64,000 bases of DNA from assembly GCA_036346275.1 (NCBI GenBank), contig CM070730.1, positions 1,364,309-1,428,308 of the forward strand, written 5' to 3'. The notes beneath the pieces are model-generated. The model made no database searches. It saw nothing but the letters and a program-made list of their open reading frames with translations, and had not been told where the DNA came from. The translations under genes were made by a program, and so were the position numbers. Origin of the DNA: Otatea glauca. Lineage: Eukaryota; Streptophyta; Magnoliopsida; Poales; Poaceae. Shown in pieces: positions 36,239 to 47,720 of this stretch; position 1 is the stretch's first letter, and each line of letters starts with the position of its first letter.

Positions 36239-37328
36239 CGTAGGATCAAGGATAACTGATTAGAGGGGGGTGAATATGAGGTTTTGAAAATTCTTTGGTT
36301 CTAATTGCAATAAATAAATAATCTAAGAAAGAATTACAATTTTGACAATTAAAGCCTAAATTCTCTAGGTTTCACTAAGTGCACCAACAACCTAAGACTA
36401 ATCAATAATATAAACCTAGGCGCAAGATCAATACACTAGATTTGTTAGGAATGAAAATTGCACAAATGAATTCAAGAATTCAAACAACAAGATAGAATGG
36501 CATGAAATTTATCTCATGGTCTTGGAGAGTTGTCGGTCTCCTCTATTCCACGTTGAGGTAGCTTGATCAACTTCAAGCCGGCTCCTTTTCACAATTGAGC
36601 CACGCCTGAAAAATTCAGAAAAGTCGGCACTACCGCCCATGTAGGGTCGGTAGTGCCGGCCTTAGGTCCAACGGTCGGCTGTAGAATTAAATGCTGAGTC
36701 TGATTAGCCGTTGCTACAGTGACCCAGCACTATCACCCATGTGAGGTCGGTAGTGCTGGCCATGCGGTACCGCACCCATGAGGGTGGTACTGCTGGCCGG
36801 GCTAGATAAAAAAGTCCCCATTCTGTTAAAAAGCTAACGGCCATATGGGCCGGTACTGCCTCCCCTCCGGCAGTACCACACCCATGTGGTTGGTAGTGTC
36901 GGCCTCCCTGGAGCAGACACGTCCCTCTCTATAATATATCTACCGTGCTTGAGCCGGTACTATCGACAGGGCAGCAATACCGCTCCTATATGCACGGTGT
37001 GAGCATAGATTTGAGTCATTTACACTAAATTAAACTTGAAGCTACTAGCCAAGAGTCCCTCTTAATAGTATGGCACCTAATCTAGCAATCCGATCTTTCT
37101 CCAAAACACTGAGATCGGCAAAAGCTATGAAAAGGTCCTTAAGTTTATACCTTGGAGATTTAACTTGATGCGTTAATCTTCTTTTGTCTTTATTTCCATG
37201 CTTCATTGCGTGCCATGTATAGGACCAATCTATTTTCATCAATCTCAAGAAAAGAAATATTAGTCCTCTAATCACGATTGTCATTAATTACCAAAACCAA
37301 AACGAATTTGGGGGCCTAGATGCTTTCA
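36239..37328 (-). mobile_element. Solo LTR of a copia-related family, 1090 bp
   Basis: Starts (C)GTAGGATCAAGGATAACTG, homologous to the copia LTR start, and ends GCCTAGATGCTTTCA like that LTR. It is flanked by CTCCG (36234-36238) and CGCCG (37329-37333), a target duplication with one mismatch. It contains a hairpin cluster at 36625-36998 and the conserved block near 37058-37130. The host RNase H reads ...RVAKSIG on one side and RRLLAVGD on the other. No internal region is present, so it is a solo LTR left by recombination. Confidence 0.85.
36625..36998. repeat. Hairpin array in the 1090-bp solo LTR, different stem
   Basis: The first hairpin at 36625-36658 has arms CGGCACTACCG and CGGTAGTGCCG, a perfect 11-bp pair, around a loop containing CATGTAGG. 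Further, less regular pairs use GGTACTGCC/GGCAGTACC near 36850-36880 and GAGGTCGGTAGTGCTGGCC near 36745-36765. Confidence 0.75.
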
Positions 37329-37832
37329 CGCCGATGGATTTTGCTACTCGGAGCCCGGCTAGAAGACTTTCGTACTCTGCTACATTATTGGTAGCAGGGA
37401 ATTGTATTTGGATTACATATTTTAACTGATCGCCTTGAGGCGTAACTAATACTATACCAACCCCCGAGCCTTTTATTTCTCAAAAACCATCAAAGTACAA
37501 TTTCCAGTGGTCGGTATCAGTTGTATCCTCTTTTACAGAGGTTTCACTGTTTGTCTATTCAACGATAAAATCTGCCAAAATTTGAGACTTAATTGCTATT
37601 TGGGCTATGAAATGGATATCGATTGACCCAAGTTCAACTGCCCACTTATCAATCCGACCAATTGCGTTTTGGTTATGTAAAATATTTCCCAAGGCAAAAG
37701 ATGATTGTACTATAATCCGATGAGATTGGGAATAATGTCTCAATTTCCTAGAAGTCATTAATAGAGCATAAAGCAATTTTTTAACCTAAGGGTATCGCTC
37801 CTTAGATATATATAAAACTTCACTGACATAAT

Positions 37833-38490
37833 TGTCAAATATCTAAATATAGGGTATGAGCACGTGCAGGATACGCGAAGGATATTTCCTATCGACGTAT
37901 AGAAACTCCGTATATCACGTGCCCGACTCTACGGGATAAGATATGCGCGGAGGGGATATTTCCATACTAGGAAGTACTTGATCTCTTTCCCGTTACGAGG
38001 AGGCCGACTCTAGTACACCTGGTATCTAGGGAAGTTTGTATATGCTACGAAGATCACGCGACGATGGACTCCTCATCGACTATGATCTGGTATCCTAAAC
38101 TGACTACAACTCAACCTGAGACTAGGCTACCCCGACTATATAAGGCCGGGGGTAGGTATCCTCAAGGCAATACTTCCAGACCAGAAGAAGCGAAGACTTT
38201 TTAGAGCTTTCACAAGATGCAGAGCAACCAGGAGCCGACGAGCCACTCTTTATCAACCTCCAGCCATAGTTTAGCCACCGTCTAGATTCAATCTTCATTG
38301 TAACTAGGGCTAGACAATTCTCTTTGTTCTTGATCCACCATATACATATATCTTCGCACAGGAATTAGGGTGTTACTCCAACCGGCGGCCCGAACCTGTA
38401 TACATCGTGTGCCGCTGCTTTCGTGCTTGACTTTGCTGACTCGAAGGTACCCGAAGTTATAAATTTATTATCGATTTCTAACCTTTGACA
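37833..38490 (+). mobile_element. Solo LTR, 658 bp, of an unrelated LTR element
   Basis: Ends TGTCAAATATC and ACCTTTGACA, with a perfect target duplication ATAAT (37828-37832 and 38491-38495). A TATA-like CTATATAAGGCCGGG at about 38135 is followed by a stretch that would be the transcribed R region, which sets the plus orientation. It interrupts the gypsy pol between QKLVYY and VSEVLYISKERYP. No coding region. The family is not named. Confidence 0.85.
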
Positions 38491-38848
38491 ATAATAAACA
38501 AGTTTTTGAACTTTATCTCGTTCGATAATTAATACAGCACGGACTACATTATTTGAAGCCGCTAAATATACCAACAAAGGTTCTCCAGGGTTGGGTGAGA
38601 CCAGAGTGGGTGGACTTTTGCAAATAGATTTTTATGCCATTAAAGGCTTTATTCGCTTCATCCGACCAATGGGATTTATCGTGTTTTCTAATTACCTTAA
38701 AGAAAGGTAAACCACGCTCCCTGATCTTGAGATAAAACGACTAAGAGCAGCCATCCGATCAGTTAAACCTTGAACTTCCTTTACTATAGAAGGTGGTTTC
38801 AAGGATTCAATAGCCTGAATCTTCTCAGGATTTACTTCAATACCTCGT

Positions 38849-40748
38849 TGAAAGATCGAGATAGCGAATAGAGGGGGGGCTGAATGGTCGCAACTTTAAA
38901 ACTTTCCCTCAAACATAATCCAAACAAGCCTACAAAGAAAACACACAAAAGGAGCTAATCAAAAAGAGTCTATTGTCGTTCAGTTAGTGCTACTGTTGAA
39001 ACCCGTGAGCACCGCACAAGGCGTAGCCGGGCTCAAGAACGATCTAAAAATCAAAGACGACCTAAAAGGAAATTTCGATGAATCTTTTGATCATCTGGAT
39101 AAAAACTCAAAACTTGGTAGATAAGATCCTCGGGATGTCAGGAACTTATTCCAACCTTCAATCACAAGGATTAACATCAAAGTTCCGACATTTTTGCCCA
39201 GAAAGGAAGAATGCACCAAGTTTTAAGCAAATCGAAAGAACTTGATTCAATACTTGCTCGTGGGGTTTTGATGATCAAGATGATCTTGAATAGTCCCCCA
39301 CATGTCACAGCAAACAAAAGAACAAGTAGAAACTGCCTAGAACACAAAATCCAATTTCTTGCAAGAAAACACATGGATTGCCTAGATGATTGAGATATGA
39401 TCTAAGAAGAGATTCATCCAACAATCAATATCCTCGTCATAAGAATCGTAAGCATGTAGAAGGAGGGGAGGCAAATCCAAATTACGTAAATGTAAATTGC
39501 AAGAAAGTAAATGCGAAATTTAAATTGTGAAATTTAATTGAGTAATGTAAATGCATAAAGGAAATTGAACATAGATGAAAACATTTTTATTTCTAGAAGG
39601 TGAGGTTTACAAAGCCTCACATTCAAGTGGGCAAAGCTCAAAGGAGCACAAAACCTCAAAAACCTTCAAAGAGGAGAAGGCTACCCTTCTCCTCTATTTA
39701 TACTTCTCTTGGGCCACCTATCACCCTTGGATGAGCCTCTAAACCCTATAGCACTCCATCAAGGGCTAGGATTGACCCACTCACATAGACATGCAAGGGC
39801 TAACCCAAAACCCACCAACAAACCGGGTTTTCTTGCACGGTTTTCAAAGCATACTATCTAGACCCGCTATCCTATCCACTAGACCGCGATCCGACGACCC
39901 TCTTCGATCCGAGTAGCGTCTCGCTAGCATCTCATCCGTTCCTTGTCTTCTTGGCTTGCGCGAACTCCGTCTCCGATCATCTTCCGACGATCCCCGATCG
40001 TTTGGACCTTCGACGCTCCTCGCCTAGTCCCGGTCATCCCCCGCCTCACCATGACCTAGCACCGTCGTCCTACAACCATCAAAAATAAGGAAACACCTCA
40101 CGTAGCATTGCCCACAAAGATATGCAAGAGATTCATCAAAGCCCACAAATAAAAATTCAATTTTGTTCATCCCGCCGGTGCTCGCCCCGTGCCGTAGAGC
40201 ACCGCCATAGTGGACCGGTGCTACCACCCTGTGCCAGAGCACCGCTTCACGCCAAACACCGTAAAACTCCATCTCCGTAATTTCACACTACTCAGAAGGG
40301 CGGTGCTCTGCCGCACCGTAGCACTGAAGCTACCATGGGCGGTAGTACCGCCCAGCCAGAACTCGAAAAACACCTCCTCTGGAATTTTCGCACCGCTCCC
40401 ATGGCCGGTGCTACCGCTCGCCCGGTAGCACCGGACTCCCATGGTTGGTAGCACCGCCCGACAAAATCCCCTAAAATACCCTCTTTGAAAATATCACATC
40501 GACCATTTGGTCTGGTGTTACCGCCCGCCCGGTAGCACCGGGCTACCATGGCCGGTAGCACCGAGAAAGCAGAGAAGACTCAAATTGCTTCAAATTTCAA
40601 TTTCAATTCAAATCAAACTCAAACCAAAGCATACCAAGCTCAAGTTTAGTCAAAATACTCATCACAAACCTAGGTAGACCTCCACATGATCCTTCACTCG
40701 TGAACAGACAAAAAACCAAGCAACTTTCCAAAAGAAACACTAAAGACA
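38849..40748 (-). mobile_element. Probable solo LTR, about 1.9 kb, copia-related, with hairpin cluster
   Basis: Starts TGAAAGATCGAGATAGCGAA, then TAGAGGGGGGGCTGAATGG, similar to the copia LTR start, and ends TAAAGACA. It interrupts the gypsy RT between RGIEVNPEK and EIKLNPKKC. The flanking 5-mers CTCGT and CTTTT agree only in part, so the edges may be off by a few bases or the site has mutated. Positions 40172-40562 hold hairpins with the same stem as in the 12.3-kb copia LTR. No coding frame of note. Confidence 0.65.
40172..40562. repeat. Hairpin array in the 1.9-kb solo LTR
   Basis: GGTGCTACCG and CGGTAGCACCGG arms recur with about 107-bp spacing (near 40290, 40403 and 40511), with spacers CTCTGGAATTTTCGCACCG like those in the copia LTR. 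The first units (40172-40250) have the AGAGCACCG arm variant. Confidence 0.75.
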
Positions 40749-43104
40749 CTTTTTTGGATTAAGTTTAATTTCATGTTTATTTAAATTATTGAAGGTTTCA
40801 ACCAAGTCTGACAAATGATTAGAGCTATTCTTGCTCTTTACAACGAGGTTATCAACATAAGCTTCAATGTTATGCCCTATTTGACTATGGAAAGTCTTCT
40901 GCATAAGGCGTTGGTATGTGACTCTAGTATTTTTCAATCCGAATGGCATCTTCTTGTAACAGTAGATACCAAACGGAGTTATGAAGGAAATCTTCTCTTC
41001 ATCTTCACTTGCCATGCTTATTTGATGATAACCAGAGTATGTATCTAGGAAACTCATCAAGTCACAACCCGATGTCGAGTCCACCAGTTGATTGATTCGC
41101 GGCAAAGGAAATCATCTATTGGATAAGCTTTATTTAAATTGGTAAAATGAACACACATGCGCCACTTACCGTTTGTTTCTTGACCATATCCGGATTCGCA
41201 AGCCAATAAGGATGATTAACTTCGTGAATGAAACCAGCTTCTAGGAGTTTATTTAACTCTTGTTAGATGGCTTCTTGCCGATCAGGAGCGAATCGCCATA
41301 GCTTCTGCTTCACTGGTCGTATGTCAGATCGTATGGCTAACCTGTACTCTATTACTTCTCTTAGGACTCCAGGCATGTCGGATGGTTTCCATGCAAACAC
41401 ATTTGCGTTAGCCCGGAGGAAAGCAATGAGTGTGTCTTCCTATTTGGCATCCATTGATGATCCTATATGAATGATCTTCGACTGGTCAGCAAGATCAGTG
41501 GGAACTTCTCTTGTTTGTTCATTAGGATGAGGAGTTATCTTCAGCTTCTCCGTCTTGTTAGATTTACAAGACTTTTCTGTATCATTAGTATTACTTAATG
41601 GTAATTGATCAACAATCTCAAGTGACTTGCGATCGCAGTTAAGCGTAGTAACTTGGTTACCTTGCACATTAATCACACCTTTTGGACCAGGTATCTTTAA
41701 GCTCTGGTAGGCGTGATGAGTGGCTACCATAAACTTTGTTAGTGAAGGCCTACCCAAAATGGCATTATATGCTAATTAAAAATCAACAATTTTAAATGAA
41801 ATTAATTCCATTTTGAAATTGTAAGTATTTCCAAAGGTGACAGGTAACACCATCTGTCCCATTGGAGTTATTGATGGACCAGGCATAATCCCAAAAAAAC
41901 AGGTTTGTAATAGGTCTTATTTTAGAACGAGAAATTTGCATTTCATCTAAGGTTTGAATAAAAAGTAAACCAAAGAACTTCCTCCATCAATGAGAACTCT
42001 TCCAACTTTGCAATTACTAATGGTAGGAGAAACTACTAATGAAAGTTTTCTAGGGATTGACATACCTTTTGGATAATCCTGCTTACTGAAGGTGAGGTCG
42101 ACATCTGACCACAAAAGATATTCAGGCTTTCCTATCCGGTTGTCGATGCTGTTGACCTCCCTCCATGCAGTCTTAAACTGCCTTTTGAAGCATATGCAGA
42201 AGATCCTTCAAATATGACGTTGACATGGTTATTGACCTTCTGATAGCCCATGTCTTCATCTCCATCTCCATCTGCATCCTTATTGCTCTGCTCTTCTGGT
42301 AAGGTATAGGACTCTTACCAGAGTAGAAATCTTCCATGCGTTTTTGCCAGGTTCGACAATTTCACAAGTCGTGTCCTGATGCCTTGTGCAATGGGCACAA
42401 GAGACCATTACCACTGGTCGCACCAGATTTTTTAGAACTGGCTTGGTTGTCATAATGACCAGCTGTTTTCTTCTAAGGTGCCTTCCCCTTAGAGTATGCA
42501 GTTCGTTTCGAGACGCCTGCGACTTTGTAAAGTCGAGGATGCCGACTAGAGAGGGGTGAATAGGCAGCTTTTAAAAATTCTCTCCACTAATTTCTACAAA
42601 GCAATTCACCCCTAATTATCCTAATACCAAAACCTTAACAAATATTAATGCAGAAGCGATAAACTAAGGTTTTGACAATTAAAGCGTAAATCAACTAGAC
42701 TCACTATGTGCACTAACTAATATTGTCTCTAACAATAATTGCAATTCTAAAGACAAGCAATCAATCAATTTAATTCTATGAATATAAATTGCTTTAATAG
42801 AAATAACAAATACAATGCAATCACAAGAGACACGATACTTTTTACTGTGGTGTTCGGAGACTTGCCGGTCTCCCCTAGTCCATATTGAGGTTAGCCCAAA
42901 CGAATTGGACCGGCTCCACGAATTGAGCGCCCACCTCAAATCTACTAGTGGTAGCTCCTTTTCCCTCCCGGGTAGGCGAGCTCCAACCTTCACAAACTTT
43001 GCCAGGGTTTCTCACAACCTCTGTTGAGAAGCTCACCGCGCACGACGCTCTACGTCGTCTAGGTGTCGGCAAACACCAAGAGTAACAAGTAAAGCCCTTC
43101 CGCT

Positions 43105-45200
43105 TGAACTTCACCTAGTGCAACACATGCACTTCCGGCAATCACCAAGTGCAACACATGCACAATGGCTCCTTCAAGTGCAACACATGCACAAGAGGCC
43201 CTCAATCCACTTCCTAATTGCAACACATGCAATTAGAGCTCACTCTTAGCTCAAAAACCAAATGTGAGTGTGCAACACATGCAACACCTCACCTAAATGC
43301 TCAATGGAACCAGCACACTTACCCTTGCCCCTTTTATAATCCCCACAAGAAAAACTAGCCGTTGGAGGGCAAACTGGGAAAAAGTGTCCAGGAGGCTCGG
43401 TCATACTGCCTTAGGGCCGGTATGACCGGCCTCAGAGGCAACGGCTAGAAAACTAGCCTTTACTCACAAAAAATGCACGGCCGGTATGACCAGAGACCAC
43501 CCGGTCATACCGTTGGCCATTCTGACCGGAGGTGGTCCGGTCATACCGCCACCTCAGCGCTAAAAATCAGTCCTTCTGTAAAAAACAAACCAGGGAAGAC
43601 GCTGGTCACACCGGCGGCCGGTATGGTCGGAGGGGGTCCGGTCATACCGCCCCTACTGACTCCAAATCCGATTTTTGCGCAATCTTTCCTCCAATCTTTT
43701 CAAGAATTGTTTCTTTGAGCTATGTGATGATCAACACATGATCACAAGCCTATGCAAAACACATTTTCACATTTTAATCACATACTCCAAAGAATCACTT
43801 TAAACTCCAATTTATTTGCAGAACACATTCGCAAATAAACCGAGAACTTATGAGATTAATCCCCTTAGCCATGTAAGGATCAACACTTGATCCCGACACT
43901 TTGCAAAACACATTTGCAAATGCCAACATATGCTCTAGGATCAAAACTCATAACTTCCAGTTCATTTGCAAAACACATTTGCAAATAACAAATCAACACT
44001 TTGCAAAAACACATTTTGCAAACACAAGTTATAAACCAAGCTTAGCCTTGTGATGATCAACACATGATCCAATCACAAGCTAAAACACCAAAACATGAGC
44101 TCTCTATTTGCAACATATGCAAATATCTAGCATCATGCAAAATAACCACTATTCAAAACAAGTTGCATGAGCTCTTTCCTTTTGCAACACATGCAAAACT
44201 TAGCTCCATGCAAACCGCAAATCAAACTCAAGTGCATGAGCTTTCTATTTGCAACACATGAGAATCTCTAGCTCCATGCAACCACTTTAAACCAAATTGC
44301 TTGAGCTCTCTCCTTTTGCAACACATGCAAAACTTAGCTCCAAGCAGTAACCACATAACCAATATTGCATAAGCTATCTCTCTTTTTGCAACACATGCAA
44401 ATCCATAGCTTTATGCAAAAAACAATTCAATTAAGATTCAAATAAGAAGCAACCATGAGCACTCTTATTTTCAACACATGCAAATACTTAGTTCATGCAA
44501 AATCCGACGCACGAGCTTCACCCATTTGTAATACATGTAAAATGGTTAGCTCCATGCAAAAACCAAATCAAGAGAGTGAGCTAGAGTGAACTGGATTGAG
44601 TTCATCAACACATGATGAAGCTCAAGCTAAAAGACTCAACCCCTCTTAATAGTACGACACCTAACTAGCAATCCGGTCTCCCATCCAAACACCGAGACCG
44701 GTAAAAGACTAGAAACACATCCTTAGCCATAGCTAGTTATACCTTTGCCTCTAGCGATCCACTTGGAGCTTTTATGATTTCTACTCATCTTCTCTCCAGG
44801 ATCATATCTTCTTCATCTTGTTCATCAACACATGATGAACCTTCTCTAGCCATTCTCTTCACTTCGGGATCACCTCTTGAAGCTCATCAACACATGATGA
44901 CTTCTTCTTCTTCCCGATTCTTGACTTGATGGCTATCAACACATGATGCCATCCAAATCTTTATCACCGATGGACTCAACCTACTTCACAACTCATTGAA
45001 GATGTTAGTCCAACAAATACGGTTGTCTCAATCATCACCGCACTCCATTAACACATAATGGATACCTCTAAGATCGATTGAGCACAACTCCAATCAATTT
45101 GAAAGATTAATTGTGTCTTGAGTACTTTGATGCAACTAATGCTTCATTATACTCAAGAACTTTTCGCTTGTCTTTAATCAACAAGAAACACCGTCAACAC
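43105..45200. repeat. Dense CAACACATG repeats within the 3.37-kb solo LTR
   Basis: From 43120 to 44580 the phrase GCAACACATGCAAA (or CAACACATGC) recurs every 40-70 bases, often with AGCTC(C)ATGCAA between copies. From 44600 to 45200 it changes to CATCAACACATGATGAA, which is partly self-complementary. Dozens of copies occur. No coding frame spans it. Confidence 0.8.
43398..43660. repeat. Hairpin array in the 3.37-kb solo LTR, third stem type
   Basis: Arms CGGTATGACC and GGTCATACCG pair perfectly at about 43483-43512, and CGGTCATAC with GTATGACCG at 43398-43429. Two or three more pairs follow up to 43650. Confidence 0.75.
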
Positions 45201-47720
45201 ATGATGAAATGTTCTTTGATTGATTGAAGGACAACCGAACTCAATTTAAATTACATTTAAATTGATATGAGTATACATAACTACACAAGTTTCATATACT
45301 CAATTTGATGGAAGGTAATGATCCAATATGTTGGAGTGATGGAAAGTGATCAATACATTTAGACCATCAACTATAGAACAAACTCCATTAAGTATGTGCA
45401 TATAACTAATTGAACATGGAATCAATATGCATGTAATCAATCTTAGATTGCATATGAGTTTATTCTATATTTGCATGAGTATACTACAACTACACAAGTT
45501 ATTTATATACTCAAAAGATTGTTTCAAAGTCTTGATCCTTTATATTATATGACAAGAGGACATGGATCAATTACAATTGAAACATCAAGTTAAAATATCA
45601 ACTCCCCCTAGATGTGTGCATTCATGTATATATAGTTTTGGAAACATAATGCACATATTTAGATTAAGGCAATGGAAGAGTTCATCTTTTAACTTGAATC
45701 TTAAGTAAGCATTAAGACAATAGAGTGAATACAAGTACATACCTTGGGTTTTTCATTTTCCATCCAAATTTGAGACTAATAAGAATGTAGCTCAATTAAA
45801 CATGTTAGTCTCATAATGGTTAGATTTGTCATTTAAACAATGATTAAGCATTAATCTAAAACCAATCACCAAAATCAATGGAGCTTGAACTTACAGACTT
45901 CTCGTTGAGTATTCTTTTTGTTCTTCTTCTTATTCATCCCCTACGATCTTCAGATTTAGAAATCTTTTTTTTATTTCTGGTCATATGACCCTGGGAGGCT
46001 AGGTTGTGGTAGAGCATGGCCCTTGTCAACCATGCGGTTCCACTCGATGGCCTCATGAGCATCTGAATATCGGTTTGCCATATCGAATAGTTCTGGTATG
46101 GTAGACGACAGATGAATATTAAGATCCTTAGTGAATCGTTTATAACGGACAGCCTGTTTAAATGCACAAATTACAGAGCTGTCAGATATATTGGGAATGA
46201 TATTGCATATTTCTATAAACCTTTTAACGAATTGTCGTAAATTTTCGCCAGAAGTTTGGCAAGACAATGTAAATCATCTTCTTTACCAGGCTTGGCAGAG
46301 CAACTTTTAAAATTGTTCAAAATTGCATGGTACAAATTTTCTCAACTGAAAATAGAACCTTCTAGCTGATTAAACAACCAAGTTCGTGCTGATCCTTTTA
46401 AGATAGTAGGGAAGTAGTTGGCCATTACCTTTTCATCACCTCCAACGGCCTAGATGGCGGTGGTATGAACCTATAAAAATTTTGACGGATTTTGAGTTCC
46501 ATCAAAACTCTCCAAAGATCCTGGATTGAACTTTTCAGGCCAGATTACATTCATAAGCCCAGGGGCGAAAGCTTTACATCCTGTATATATACCAGAACGT
46601 AGAAAGCTTTACATCCTGTGTATATACCAGAACATAATCGTATGTTAGGAGTTTGATCTATATTTTCAGAACGGGGTCGTCACCGACCTCGATTAGGAAC
46701 TTCACCTAGGGTAAGGCATTAAAAAACGCTTCTCTGTCGTGGACCTTCTCTTCGTTGGTGGCTAATGCCTTACTGGCGCCAACCAGACGAGGACCCCTCC
46801 ACGCGGGAATCGGTCTAAGACCTTGTGGGACCTAACTTGTACTTCATTTGCAGCTTGTTGTAGGTCAATAGCAAGGGATCGTATGACTATTGCATTAAGC
46901 ACATCTTCTTCCTCCGTTGGATGATTAAGAATCACATTTGATAAAATACGAATCTTCTCAACGAGGGTTGCCTCTTGCGAGCCACTTTGAGCAAAAACTA
47001 AGTTTCTTACCGCCGCCTTGGGAGGTGGTGGTGTAATTAGGATACCGCCACCTTGAGAGGTGGTGGTGTAATTAGGATGTCTTGATGAGGTTGTCCTCCA
47101 GAGACTTGAAATCTCCGCGAGATGCTTGGTTGACCCTTGTAATACAAGCGTTTGGCCTCATCAATGGATCTTTGTTTCTCTGCCATACGCCGTTCATATT
47201 CACTTTGAGCGGTTTTGCAGCCTCTTTCTGAGCTTCACGTTCTTCACGCTCCACTCGCTGCTCTTGTCTCACTGGTAACCGCACAAGCACGGAACCCCGA
47301 GTAGACAGAACGCGTTAATCTTCCATCTTCATCTGATGATGGGGAGTAATCTAGACCTTGGAGACAATCTTCCGATGCTGAACTTTTCAGGAGATTATTA
47401 CTACCTTTTGACGCATTTTCATTGTCAATTTCCATAGACCATGCCTCATGGGTACTTCCTCTGAATTTATTAGAGCAGTGACAAGAGGTTTACCTTTTGG
47501 CACTTTGGATAATTGTTCCTCTGCTTCAATCTCTGCATCGATTTTTGCTAATTCTGCTTCAGAAACGTATTCAGAGTAGTAATAAAACTTACATTCTTCT
47601 TCTATTGGTTCATTCTTTGCAATGAGATGAGCACAATCGACGAGGTGAAACCAGTTTTCTTCATCCATTGTAGAGAATTTCTTTGTTTTGATCACCGAAT
47701 GCCCTCCTTCTAGCGCCAAC

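Larger units (their letters stand above)
34147..41757 (-). pseudogene. Gypsy pol remnant (protease, RT, RNase H, integrase) of the old element
   Basis: Read right to left. 41440-41757 is the protease-side region. 40749-41265 is RT, with SGYHQISMASEDEEKISFIT and AYVDNLVVKS; the catalytic YVDD is YVDN here. 37833 and 38490 flank the RT/RNase H connection (IERDKVQKLVYY, then VSEVLYISKERYP). 35370-35602, 36147-36238 and 37329-37800 hold RNase H (NNVAEYESLLAGLRVAKSIG, then RRLLAVGDAQLVVNQVSKEY). 34330-35340 holds integrase, with a His/Cys finger remnant, ITDNRSQF in place of TDNGSQF, and VERANG carrying the catalytic Glu. It ends at 34147 in NIQHLRRFF. Four inserts and many stops interrupt it, so it is certainly dead. 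Confidence 0.8.
42526..45895 (-). mobile_element. Very long probable solo LTR, 3370 bp, copia-related
   Basis: Starts TGTAAAGTCGAGGATGCCGA, then CTAGAGAGGGGTGAATAGGC, related to the copia LTR start, and ends GAACTTACA. It is flanked by a perfect target duplication GACTT (42521-42525 and 45896-45900). It contains a hairpin cluster (43398-43660), many copies of CAACACATG, and the conserved LTR block near 44651-44715. No gag or pol motif was found, so it is treated as a solo LTR, unusually long. It interrupts the gypsy gag. Confidence 0.8.
42100..47719 (-). pseudogene. Gypsy gag remnant of the old element
   Basis: The N-terminal frame begins next to the 5' LTR (47387-47719, MALEGGHSVIKTKKFSTMDE, acidic). 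A second part at 47072-47435 is interrupted. The capsid-like block at 45971-46267 contains ENLRQFVKRFIEICNIIPNI and LFDMANRYSDAHEAIEW, the typical retrotransposon gag helices. The C-terminal part at about 42300-42440 reads LLCPLHKASGHDL on the reverse strand, a CCHC-like spacer region. The 3.37-kb LTR insertion at 42526-45895 separates the last two parts. Frameshifts and stops throughout make it non-functional. Confidence 0.7.

Noticed and set aside
43105..44600. CAACACATG repeats with varied intervals as a possible spacer-repeat system
   Set aside because: Intervals are themselves similar to each other, the repeat core is about 9-14 bases, and it lies inside an LTR with a clean target duplication.
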